In this document: positions 7,838 to 14,589 of the stretch, in pieces | How the letters are laid out: the number at the start of each line of letters is the position of its first letter | Position numbering within the stretch: position 1 is the first letter of the stretch | Source: Prevotellaceae bacterium UBA4301 | GTDB lineage: Bacteria; Bacteroidota; Bacteroidia; Bacteroidales; Bacteroidaceae | Length of the DNA stretch: 21,585 bases | Assembly (NCBI GenBank): GCA_002395775.1 | Contig: DGUV01000096.1 | Location: 1,060 to 22,644, forward strand | Direction: 5' to 3' | The notes under the pieces: generated by a model | Seen by the model: only the letters and a program-made list of their open reading frames with translations | The model's database searches: none | Told to the model about the DNA's origin: nothing | Translations under genes and position numbers: made by a program

Positions 7838-8480
7838 CTTCGTCCAGATCTATTTGCATTGTCCTGCGTTTCTCTGGGTGCTTGGCCAGATAGTTCCAAC
7901 GCCATCCAATGCCTAATAGAATGATGCCAAAGCCTGCAGCGTATTTCACGCAGAGCAACCAGTCGAGGTGCAGATCCTTGTTTCCAAATATCAGAATGAG
8001 GGCGACGCACATGCTGATGTTGCCAAAGAAACCACCATATTCGTCGTCATTGGTGAAACTTGATATGGCAGCGATGGTGGACATCTCCAGCAGAATGATG
8101 GGTGGGATGAGGTTGACAATTTCACCCTTTCCCATGATGTTGCCCGTCCACATAGTCATAGCAAGGATGAGTAACCCGGTCCTCCACACCTCGCCAATGA
8201 CACGGTCGGCCAATGTTTCCGCTGTTTCCTTGTCCTCGGGCAAACTGCGATACCAAAGGATTCCGTGAAGCACGAAGTACACCAACAATACCCATGTCCA
8301 CGGCCCTTCGGGACGAAGCCAATAGAATAGGGCCATCAGCAGGAATACGACAACAAAACTCAGTCCTGAGTATAGAAAAGGCCGACCAGAGAAATGAGCA
8401 CTCTCTTGGGCCTGACGTACCATCCGTTGCATCACTTCGACCGACTCCTGAGGAGTCATCTTCTTTTCCGTTTCTTCCAT
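7830..8480 (-). CDS. Six-helix membrane protein, tandem paralogue B
   Basis: This 216-residue integral membrane protein of unknown function has a charged cytoplasmic N-terminal segment (KKMTPQESVEVMQRM, about residues 6-20). Predicted membrane helices follow at about 35-55, 61-77, 101-116, 123-140, 152-167 and 175-194. The C-terminus is short and acidic. It is clearly homologous to its upstream neighbour: both share the ExxEKKMTPxESVEVMQRMV start, the SAHFxGRPF entry to the first helix and the GIGWRWxYLxKHPEK ending. The two genes are separated by one base and the downstream gene is a winged-helix regulator. No transporter or enzyme motif was recognised. Confidence 0.8.
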   Translation of the reverse strand: MEETEKKMTPQESVEVMQRMVRQAQESAHFSGRPFLYSGLSFVVVFLLMALFYWLRPEGPWTWVLLVYFVLHGILWYRSLPEDKETAETLADRVIGEVWRTGLLILAMTMWTGNIMGKGEIVNLIPPIILLEMSTIAAISSFTNDDEYGGFFGNISMCVALILIFGNKDLHLDWLLCVKYAAGFGIILLGIGWRWNYLAKHPEKRRTMQIDLDEDE

Positions 8481-8481
8481 G

Positions 8482-9135
8482 TCACTTATTTTTTCTGTTT
8501 TCTTCCACTATGCTTTTTTGCTTCTCGGGATGTTTGGACAGATAGGTCCAGCGCCAGCCAATGCCAATCAATAGGATAGCAAAACTTGCTGCATAGAACA
8601 GGCATGACTTTGGGCTGAAACATAGCATCCATCCGTCTTTGAAAAGTATGTCAATGCTGAGCCATAGTCCTCCAAATGCAATCAAATAGGCATAAATGTC
8701 GTTGTTAGAATAACTGGAAACCATGGCTATAATGCTGAACTCAAGCATCAACACGCCTGGGACATAGACACCCTGTTCCTGACGAATCTGCAGGGTAGTC
8801 AGAAGCGAAACCATTAGGACTGTGTTCCACACCATCAATATAATATTCTCAGCCAGTGTTCGTGGATTGTCTTCGTTGTCGTTTTTGATTTGTGTCCATA
8901 TCCATATCAGACCAAAGCAAACGGGGTAGGCATATAGAACGTACTTCCATTCCTTATCGGGACAGAAGGCGTACAATGCCGCCATCGCCAAAAATATGCA
9001 ACCGAGGAAGACGCCGGACAGAATAAACGGACGACCCGTAAAATGTGCGGACCTTTGAGCTTCATGCACCATCCGTTGCATCACCTCGACTGACTCCTCA
9101 GGAGTCATCTTCTTTTCTCTTTCTTCCATAGTCAT
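8482..9135 (-). CDS. Six-helix membrane protein, tandem paralogue A
   Basis: This 217-residue integral membrane protein of unknown function is the first gene of the unit. It has the same plan as its downstream paralogue: an amphipathic N-terminus (MTPEESVEVMQRMV), six hydrophobic segments, and GIGWRWTYLSKHPEK before a basic tail. Identity is high in the two termini and low in the membrane core, so the duplication is old. Two in-frame ATGs occur, at 9135 and 9129. The second gives MEEREKKMTP, matching the paralogue's MEETEKKMTP, and may be the real start. Its promoter lies about 20 bp upstream, leaving a very short leader. Confidence 0.8.
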   Translation of the reverse strand: MTMEEREKKMTPEESVEVMQRMVHEAQRSAHFTGRPFILSGVFLGCIFLAMAALYAFCPDKEWKYVLYAYPVCFGLIWIWTQIKNDNEDNPRTLAENIILMVWNTVLMVSLLTTLQIRQEQGVYVPGVLMLEFSIIAMVSSYSNNDIYAYLIAFGGLWLSIDILFKDGWMLCFSPKSCLFYAASFAILLIGIGWRWTYLSKHPEKQKSIVEENRKNK

Positions 9136-9151
9136 GATATTTAATTAAGTG

Positions 9152-9183
9152 CAAAGATAAACAAGTTAATTTTATTAACCAAA
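9152..9183 (-). promoter_or_regulatory. Consensus Bacteroidota promoter for the membrane-protein unit
   Basis: On the minus strand TTTG (9180-9183), a 20-bp spacer and TATCTTTG (9152-9159) match the -33/-7 consensus exactly. The start codon is within about 25 bp, so the leader is only a few to about 15 nt. Confidence 0.8.
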
Positions 9184-9262
9184 TCTTTGGGGTCTTTTTT
9201 GCCAACCATTCACAGGTTTCCATTACGCGTATACGCACACGATTCCATATATATATAACAAA

Positions 9263-9298
9263 GCATCCGCAAACCACCAAGGTGTGGAATGCGGATGC
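9263..9298 (-). terminator. Hairpin terminator after the TlpA-like gene
   Basis: GCATCCGCA (9263-9271) pairs with TGCGGATGC (9290-9298). A further inner CCAC/GTGG pairing makes a long stem. In the minus direction it is followed by TTTGTTATATATATAT, a weak T-rich tract. It lies 32 bp beyond the stop of the minus-strand thioredoxin gene. Confidence 0.6.
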
Positions 9299-9329
9299 CG
9301 TTTGTATTTTTATGATTGAAAGTTTGCGT

Positions 9330-10412
9330 TTACTTCAGCAGTTCTGCAACCTTGGGTTCAAGTTCTGCTCCGCGCAAATCACGGGCCACGATTTTGCCGT
9401 CCTTGATGAGCACGGTGGCGGGTATTGCCTTGACGCTGTAGAGGGCAGCTCCCTCACATTCCCAGCCCTTGAGGTCGGAGATTTGCGGCCATGCCATCCC
9501 CAGTTCGCTGATGGCGGCCTTCCATTTGTCGGCATTGTCGTCGAGACTCACGCCAATGATGTCAAATCCCTGGGCGTGGAACTTTTCATATACGGCTTTC
9601 ACGTTAGGCATTTCGCCACGGCAGGGTCCGCACCACGAGGCCCAGAAGTCAATCATCAGCACCTTTGCTCCCTTGGCCACGTCACTCACGGCCAGCGTCT
9701 CACCTTCGGGCGTCTCTGCCTTGAAGTCGGTGAAGTCTTTGCCCACGACGGTTCCGCTCTTAGCTTCCATCTCCTTCTTCAGCACTTGCATGGCATGGGT
9801 CTTTTGGTCCTTTCCGGGTACGGCGGCCAGCATTTCGCAGACAAATGCATCGTCGAAGTTCGAAGCATAGTTTGTCAGGTAGAACTGTCCGGCAAAGTTT
9901 GTCACATTGTCGCGAATAAATTGCTTCATCGTCTCTTCCATCTTTCCGCTCATTTCCTCGGCTTTCTTCTGTAGGGCTTCCTGTTCTTCCTGCGGCATGT
10001 CGTCGCTGGCATTCTCGAAGAGGGCCATCATCTCCTTGTTCATTACCATGATGGTGTCGTACAGTGCTGTGTTGCGGTCGTTGATGAGTGTGCCGTGGGC
10101 GCTCATCGTACCTTCTTTGGCATCAATCTTCAGTGTGATGTCAGCGTTCTCCAGGAAGAACAGAGCACTTGCTATTCCTTTATAGTCGGCAAATGCGTTC
10201 ACAATGCTGTCGGTCTGTCCGGCCGCTTCAAACTTGCCGTCCTTCACTATGGCTTGGTGCAGGGTGTCAAGTTCTGAGCCGTCAAAGGCCATAATTGTTA
10301 TGGTGTCGCCGTCGTTTCCACCTTCAATTGTACCTTGAATCTTGTAACCCTTGGTACATCCTACCATGACCATACCAATGGCGATGGTGGCTAACATAGA
10401 TTTTGTTTTCAT
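9330..10412 (-). CDS. TlpA-type thioredoxin lipoprotein with DUF4369-like N-terminal domain
   Basis: This 360-residue protein starts with a lipoprotein signal (MKTKSMLATIAIGMVMVGC), with the acylated Cys at 19. Residues about 25-115 form a beta-rich domain of the DUF4369 type common before TlpA domains in Bacteroidota. A Glu/Met-rich helical linker spans about 120-220. The C-terminal thioredoxin fold (about 222-360) has the redox motif WCGPC (Cys261, Cys264) and the cis-proline in AIPATV (Pro331). It probably acts as a periplasmic or envelope disulfide reductase or resistance protein. The ORF extends 87 codons further upstream, but the lipobox, the ATG at 10412 and the promoter at 10439-10470 place the start here. 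The gene is monocistronic and divergent from dinB. Confidence 0.92.
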   Translation of the reverse strand: MKTKSMLATIAIGMVMVGCTKGYKIQGTIEGGNDGDTITIMAFDGSELDTLHQAIVKDGKFEAAGQTDSIVNAFADYKGIASALFFLENADITLKIDAKEGTMSAHGTLINDRNTALYDTIMVMNKEMMALFENASDDMPQEEQEALQKKAEEMSGKMEETMKQFIRDNVTNFAGQFYLTNYASNFDDAFVCEMLAAVPGKDQKTHAMQVLKKEMEAKSGTVVGKDFTDFKAETPEGETLAVSDVAKGAKVLMIDFWASWCGPCRGEMPNVKAVYEKFHAQGFDIIGVSLDDNADKWKAAISELGMAWPQISDLKGWECEGAALYSVKAIPATVLIKDGKIVARDLRGAELEPKVAELLK

Positions 10413-10438
10413 AATTTGTAATTTGGTTAATTTATTTG

Positions 10439-10470
10439 CAAAGATAAGTAGCTTTATAATATAACCCAAA
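10439..10470 (-). promoter_or_regulatory. Consensus Bacteroidota promoter for the TlpA-like gene
   Basis: On the minus strand TTTG (10467-10470), a 20-bp spacer and TATCTTTG (10439-10446) match the consensus exactly. The -7 box and spacer length are the same as for the membrane-protein unit at 9152-9183. It excludes the upstream ORF extension as coding. Confidence 0.8.
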
Positions 10471-10500
10471 TAAATGCTTCGAAATCTGCAAATCTTTTTG

Positions 10501-10508
10501 TAACTTCG
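10501..10508 (+). promoter_or_regulatory. Probable -7 box of dinB
   Basis: TAACTTCG differs from TAnnTTTG at one position and lies 28 bp before the ATG at 10537. The -33 is weak (TTCG at 10478-10481, 19 bp upstream). No LexA-like palindrome was seen around it. Confidence 0.4.
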
Positions 10509-10536
10509 CAATAAGAATGAACCATTGCCCCACGAT

Positions 10537-11637
10537 ATGATGACACAGGAACGGAAGATAATCCACATCGACATGGACGCCTTCTTTGCCAGTGTCGAGC
10601 AGCGCGACCATCCTGAGTTACGCGGGTTGCCCGTTGCCGTGGGGTACGACGGACCGCGTGGGGTGGTGGCCACAGCCAGCTACGAGGCGAGAAAGTATGG
10701 CGTGCATTCGGCTTTGGCAATGGCTACTGCCAAGCGCAGGTGTCCCCAACTCGTTATTGTTGAAGGACATTATAAGGTATATAAAGAGGTATCGCGCGCG
10801 ATGCATGATATATTCCACGAATATACCGACCTCATTGAACCCATCTCACTGGACGAGGCTTTCCTCGACGTGACGAAGAACAAGCCCGGCATGGAACTGG
10901 CCGTGGATATTGCGAAAGAGATAAAGCAGAAGATACGCGAACGCCTCCAACTGACAGCCTCGGCAGGTGTGTCCTACAACAAGTTCCTGGCTAAGATTGC
11001 CAGCGACTATCGCAAGCCCGACGGGTTGACAGTCATCCATCCGCTGCGGGCGCAGCAGTTCATCGACCAGTTGCGCATCGAAAAGTTTTGGGGCGTTGGC
11101 CCGCGCACGGCTGAGCACATGCATCAGCTGGGCATCTTCACGGGTGCCGACCTCCGCACCAAGTCGTTGTCCTACCTGACAGAGCGCTTTGGCAAGATGG
11201 GACATGTGCTCTATGACTTTTCCCGAGGTGAGGATAACCGACCCGTAGTTTCGGAGTGGGAGCGTAAAAGCGTCAGTTGTGAACACACCTTTGAGCGGGA
11301 CCTTTGGGATGAGGCTTCGCTCGACGAACGCCTGCACAGCATTGTTGACGACCTTGTAGGTCGCCTTCGACGTTCCGGCTTTCAGGGGCAGACACTCACA
11401 CTGAAGGTGAAGTTCCATGATTTTCAGCAGATAACGCGCAGTCAGACTTTCGACCATGTGCTGCAGCCTGACGCCTCGGAACTGCTGCCCCTTGCCCAAC
11501 GCATTTTGGCAGACGTGGACTATGCTCAGCATCCCATCCGCCTGCTTGGTCTGGGCGTGGGCAATCCTCCGCATGCCGACAGCAGTTTGCACGGCAATTG
11601 GGTGCAGCTGGAATTTGACTTTGAATATCCTGAGTAA
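10537..11637 (+). CDS. dinB: DNA polymerase IV (Y-family translesion polymerase)
   Basis: This is a Y-family polymerase of 366 residues counted from the ATG at 10537. Metal-binding acidic residues lie in HIDMDAFFASVEQ (Asp12) and SLDEAFLDV (Asp106, Glu107). The fingers motif VATASYEARKYGV and the steric-gate region are present. The helix-hairpin-helix thumb is visible as FWGVGPRTAEHMHQLGI. The little-finger domain follows, with the SVSCEHTFERD entry typical of DinB. It performs error-prone bypass of damaged bases. The frame is also open from a TTG at 10525, but the tandem ATGs at 10537/10540 are the better start. The extreme C-terminus (VQLEFDFEYPE) contains a QLEFDF beta-clamp-binding-like motif. 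Confidence 0.96.
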   Translation: MMTQERKIIHIDMDAFFASVEQRDHPELRGLPVAVGYDGPRGVVATASYEARKYGVHSALAMATAKRRCPQLVIVEGHYKVYKEVSRAMHDIFHEYTDLIEPISLDEAFLDVTKNKPGMELAVDIAKEIKQKIRERLQLTASAGVSYNKFLAKIASDYRKPDGLTVIHPLRAQQFIDQLRIEKFWGVGPRTAEHMHQLGIFTGADLRTKSLSYLTERFGKMGHVLYDFSRGEDNRPVVSEWERKSVSCEHTFERDLWDEASLDERLHSIVDDLVGRLRRSGFQGQTLTLKVKFHDFQQITRSQTFDHVLQPDASELLPLAQRILADVDYAQHPIRLLGLGVGNPPHADSSLHGNWVQLEFDFEYPE

Positions 11638-11653
11638 AGGAGGCATTATAAAA

Positions 11654-11696
11654 GAAATCTGCCGGACAACCAACTATATGCTGTCCGGCAGATTTC
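11654..11696. terminator. Perfect 15-bp hairpin between convergent dinB and GGGtGRT genes
   Basis: Arms 11654-11668 and 11682-11696 pair over 15 bp without mismatch, with a 13-nt loop. On the minus strand it is followed by TTTTATAATG, giving a T-rich tail for the GGGtGRT operon. On the plus strand the tail is only ATTTCGTCT. It probably stops minus-strand transcription and may block both directions. Confidence 0.75.
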
Positions 11697-11731
11697 GTCT
11701 GTCAGTAGGATATGTGTCCTATATGCTCTGA

Positions 11732-12751
11732 TTACTTGTGGTTCAGAGCCAGGTCAACATTAACTGCGCAAGCTACGGAGCAACCTACCATGGGGTTGTT
11801 GCCGATACCTAGGAAGCCCATCATCTCTACGTGAGCGGGCACTGAGCTGGAACCTGCGAACTGAGCGTCGCTATGCATGCGACCCAGGGTGTCGGTCATA
11901 CCGTAAGAAGCGGGACCTGCAGCCATGTTGTCGGGATGCAGTGTGCGACCTGTACCACCACCGCTGGCTACTGAGAAGTAGGGCTTGCCGGCACGGATGC
12001 GCTCCTTCTTGTAGGTACCTGCAACGGGATGCTGGAAGCGGGTGGGGTTGGTGCTGTTACCAGTGATGCTGACGTCAACGTCTTCCTTCCACAGGATGGC
12101 AACACCTTCGCGAACATCGTCGGCACCATAGCAGTTCACGGCAGCGCGGGGACCCTTTGAGTAGGCGATGCGCTTAACCTCTTTCAGTTCGCCAGTGAAG
12201 TAGTCGAACTGGGTCTGCACATAGGTGAAACCGTTGATGCGGCTGATAATCATGGCAGCGTCCTTGCCCAGACCGTTGAGGATGCAACGCAGGGGCTTGT
12301 CAGCTGGTCTCGACTTGTTGGCCATCTGGGCAATCTTGATAGCACCTTCGGCAGCGGCAAAGCTCTCGTGACCTGCCAAGAAGGCGAAGCACTTGGTCTC
12401 GGGAGTGAGCAGGCGGGCAGCCAATTCACCGTGGCCGATACCTACCTTACGGTCGTCGGCAACAGAACCGGGGATGCAGAATGACTGCAGACCCTCACCA
12501 ATGTAGTTGGCAGCCTCTACGGCGTCCTTTGCCTTTTCTTTCAGTGCGATAGCAGTACCCACAACGTAGGCCCACTTTGCGTTCTCGAAGCAGATCATCT
12601 GGGTCTCCTCACAAGTCTTGTAGGGATCCAGGCCAGCGGCTTCACAAATCTGGTTGGCTTCCTCGATGGAAGCGATGCCGTGCTTATTCAGACAAGCAAG
12701 AATCTGCTTGATACGGCGGTCTTGACTCTCAAATTTCACTTCACGAATCAT
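11732..12751 (-). CDS. GGGtGRT protein (function unknown)
   Basis: This 339-residue protein contains GGGTGRT at residues 264-270 within a strongly conserved C-terminal stretch (FSVASGGGTGRTLHPDNMAA, then YGMTDTLGRMHSDAQFAGSSSVPAH). That matches the family named after this motif. About nine Cys residues are spread through the chain (including 20, 36, 47, 54, 92, 121, 156, 207) and the C-terminus has VGCSVACAVN. No membrane segment or signal is present. It follows a NifU-like scaffold gene by 12 bp. Its GGAGG ribosome site fills that gap, so the two are co-translated. The family has no established function. The pairing suggests an iron-sulfur or metal-linked role, but that is inference from context only. 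Confidence 0.88.
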   Translation of the reverse strand: MIREVKFESQDRRIKQILACLNKHGIASIEEANQICEAAGLDPYKTCEETQMICFENAKWAYVVGTAIALKEKAKDAVEAANYIGEGLQSFCIPGSVADDRKVGIGHGELAARLLTPETKCFAFLAGHESFAAAEGAIKIAQMANKSRPADKPLRCILNGLGKDAAMIISRINGFTYVQTQFDYFTGELKEVKRIAYSKGPRAAVNCYGADDVREGVAILWKEDVDVSITGNSTNPTRFQHPVAGTYKKERIRAGKPYFSVASGGGTGRTLHPDNMAAGPASYGMTDTLGRMHSDAQFAGSSSVPAHVEMMGFLGIGNNPMVGCSVACAVNVDLALNHK

Positions 12752-12758
12752 AGCAGTT

Positions 12759-12763
12759 CCTCC
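12759..12763 (-). promoter_or_regulatory. Strong Shine-Dalgarno GGAGG before the GGGtGRT gene
   Basis: On the minus strand GGAGG lies 7 nt before the ATG at 12751 and directly after the upstream stop codon. It is one of the few canonical ribosome binding sites in the window and fixes the start. Confidence 0.6.
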
Positions 12764-13465
12764 TTATTCTTTACGTGGATCAATAGACTTAACAGCACCA
12801 TCCTCGGGCTTTGTGCGACCGTATGTGCCTGTAACACTCTTCAGGGCCTCGTCGGCAGGAACGCCCTTCTTGATGGCATCCATGAACTTACCCATGTGAA
12901 CGAATTCGTAACCGCAAACCTGATCGTCCTCGTCGAGGAACATCTTGGTGATGTAACCCTCGGTCAGTTGCAGGTAGCGAGTACCCTTAACCTTAGTACC
13001 ATACAGTGTACCGGTCTGTGAGATGAGGCCCTTGCCCAGGTCTTCCAGACCAGCACCAATCATCAGACCACCCTCGGAGAAGGCGCTCTGTGTGCGTCCA
13101 TAGACAATCTGCAGGAACAGTTCGCGCATGGCGGTGTTGATGGCGTCGCAAACGAGGTCGGTGTTCAGAGCCTCGAGCAGCGTCTTGCCAGGCAGAATCT
13201 CGCTGGCCATGGCGGCACTGTGGGTCATGCCCGAGCAACCGATGGTTTCTACCAGACACTCCTCGATGATGCCTTCCTTCACGTTCAGCGTCAGTTTGCA
13301 TGCGCCCTGCTGAGGAGCACACCAGCCGATACCGTGGGTCAGGCCAGAAATGTCCTTGATTTCCTTTGCTTGTACCCACTTGCCTTCCTCTGGGATAGGA
13401 GCGGGGCCATGGTTGGGGCCTTTGGCCACGCAACACATGTTTTGTACTTCTTTACTGTAAACCAT
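12764..13465 (-). CDS. NifU/IscU-like iron-sulfur scaffold-family protein
   Basis: This 233-residue protein has an N-terminal region like the NifU_N/IscU scaffold fold. The block VETIGCSGMTHSAAMASEIL (about 72-91) corresponds to the scaffold's GCGxxxASxS-type loop. Cys residues occur at 11, 12, 49, 56, 70, 77 and 106. The C-terminal half (about 125-233) is not part of the classical scaffold and has no motif I recognise. Annotation pipelines call such proteins iron-sulfur cluster assembly scaffold proteins, but this is not the housekeeping IscU. It is the first gene of a two-gene operon with the GGGtGRT protein. A second Met at residue 10 (MCCVAKGPNHG) is an alternative start. Confidence 0.8.
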   Translation of the reverse strand: MVYSKEVQNMCCVAKGPNHGPAPIPEEGKWVQAKEIKDISGLTHGIGWCAPQQGACKLTLNVKEGIIEECLVETIGCSGMTHSAAMASEILPGKTLLEALNTDLVCDAINTAMRELFLQIVYGRTQSAFSEGGLMIGAGLEDLGKGLISQTGTLYGTKVKGTRYLQLTEGYITKMFLDEDDQVCGYEFVHMGKFMDAIKKGVPADEALKSVTGTYGRTKPEDGAVKSIDPRKE

Positions 13466-13508
13466 AAAAATAAGTTGTTAAATAGGTTGTAACCTCTATT
13501 TCTCCTTG

Positions 13509-13516
13509 CAAAAATA
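13509..13516 (-). promoter_or_regulatory. -7 box for the NifU-like/GGGtGRT operon
   Basis: TATTTTTG on the minus strand matches TAnnTTTG, about 44 bp before the ATG at 13465. A TTTG exists upstream but at 24 bp, longer than usual. This site is divergent from the plus-strand box at 13581-13588. Confidence 0.5.
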
Positions 13517-13580
13517 CCTAAAAATAGTTACATATCCTAACAAAAGTCTGCTTTTTTCGTTGTTGATGACCAATATTTTG

Positions 13581-13588
13581 TAACTTTG
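13581..13588 (+). promoter_or_regulatory. -7 box for the DUF4375-smpB-metH unit
   Basis: TAACTTTG matches TAnnTTTG, with TTG at 13560-13562, 18 bp upstream. The ATG at 13598 is only 9 bp beyond the box, so the transcript is almost leaderless. No riboswitch can fit before the first gene. Confidence 0.6.
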
Positions 13589-13597
13589 CCGATAATT

Positions 13598-14101
13598 ATG
13601 AGAACTAAGATACAGGAAAACGACATCATTGAGGCCGCTCGGCAGGGTAACGGGCAGTTTGTGAGTCTCTTTTGCGAGCGCACCTTGCAAGCCATCGGTG
13701 GCGAGCTTACTGCGGAGACCATGCAGCAGCTCTCGGCCGACCAGATTACGCTCTTGGCCTACTGCATTGTCTGTCGCGAGGTCATGGAGGGCGGTTTCAT
13801 ACAGCTCATCCACAATGGTTATGGGCCCTTCATCTTCCTCAATCCCTTTGCCAAGGCCATGCGACTTTGGGGAGCAAAGGAACTGACGAACCTCATCTAC
13901 GAAGGACGCCGGCTCTTTGAGCAATACGGCGAAGTGCTGACCGAGGACTGCACCGACGAGGAGTTTATGGCCTTGTATGAGCAGTATGAGGAGTTTGATG
14001 AACTCGACGATGCCTTCATCGAGATGGAGCCCGAGGTAACCGACATCGTGGCTCACTACATTGATGAGCACATCGAAAACTTTGCGGAGGTTGAGAAATA
14101 A
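13598..14101 (+). CDS. DMP19/DUF4375-family protein
   Basis: This 167-residue acidic, mostly helical protein resembles the DMP19-like DUF4375 family: a helical N-terminus, then a conserved patch with GGFIQLIHNGYGPFIF and a following helix with AKAMRLWGAKELTNLIYEG. Its biochemical role is unknown. The C-terminal third is very rich in Glu and Asp (EEFMALYEQYEEFDELDDAF). The frame is open back to a TTG at 13586, inside the promoter box, so the ATG at 13598 is the start. Its TAA overlaps the smpB ATG (TAATG), so the two are translationally coupled. The gene heads an operon continuing to metH. Confidence 0.75.
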   Translation: MRTKIQENDIIEAARQGNGQFVSLFCERTLQAIGGELTAETMQQLSADQITLLAYCIVCREVMEGGFIQLIHNGYGPFIFLNPFAKAMRLWGAKELTNLIYEGRRLFEQYGEVLTEDCTDEEFMALYEQYEEFDELDDAFIEMEPEVTDIVAHYIDEHIENFAEVEK

Positions 14102-14577
14102 TGGCTGAGAAGAAGAAAACATTCGTAAGCAAGGTCAACATCAAGAACAAGCGTGCCTCGTTCGACTATCTCTTGCTTGATGACTACACGGCGGGCATTG
14201 TCCTCACGGGTACCGAAATCAAGAGTATCCGTGCAGGCAAGGCCAGTCTGGTGGACACCTATTGCATCATCATCCAGGGCGAGGTGTGGGTCAAGAACAT
14301 GTATGTGGCTCACTACGAACATGGCTCGTACAACAACCATGTCGAACGGCGCGACCGTAAGCTCCTGCTCAATCGGCGCGAGATTCGCAAGATAGCTTCT
14401 GCTCTCAAGGCCCCTGGCTTCACGCTCGTCCCTACCTTATTATATATAGACGAGAACGGACGGGCCAAGTTGGACATTTCCGTGGCTCGAGGCAAGAAGG
14501 AATACGACAAGCGCGAGACACTGAAGGAAAAGGAGGACCGAAGGGAAATGTCAAGAAGCTTCAAGAAAAGCTTTTAG
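14101..14577 (+). CDS. smpB: SsrA-binding protein
   Basis: SmpB binds tmRNA and brings it to stalled ribosomes for trans-translation. The 158-residue chain shows the family hallmarks: NKRASFDYLLLDDYTAGIVL, GTEIKSIRAGKASLVDTY, then HYEHGSYNNHVERRDRKLLL. The basic C-terminal tail (KKEYDKRETLKEKEDRRE) becomes a helix in the mRNA channel. Length and motifs are complete. The start overlaps the previous stop (TAATG); a GGAGG lies 10 nt upstream inside the DUF4375 gene. metH begins 12 bp after the stop. No tmRNA gene is visible in this window. Confidence 0.97.
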   Translation: MAEKKKTFVSKVNIKNKRASFDYLLLDDYTAGIVLTGTEIKSIRAGKASLVDTYCIIIQGEVWVKNMYVAHYEHGSYNNHVERRDRKLLLNRREIRKIASALKAPGFTLVPTLLYIDENGRAKLDISVARGKKEYDKRETLKEKEDRREMSRSFKKSF

Positions 14578-14589
14578 AATTATTTTGAT

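Noticed and set aside
9098..9280. 60-codon minus-strand frame before the membrane-protein unit
   Set aside because: It contains the consensus promoter and overlaps the real start. No family resemblance.
10413..10673. 87-codon upstream extension of the TlpA-like lipoprotein
   Set aside because: It overlaps dinB and the consensus promoter at 10439-10470, and the lipoprotein signal starts at 10412.
13466..13597. Cobalamin or SAM riboswitch before the metH operon
   Set aside because: I looked for a structured leader. The promoter box ends about 9 bp before the first ATG, leaving no room.
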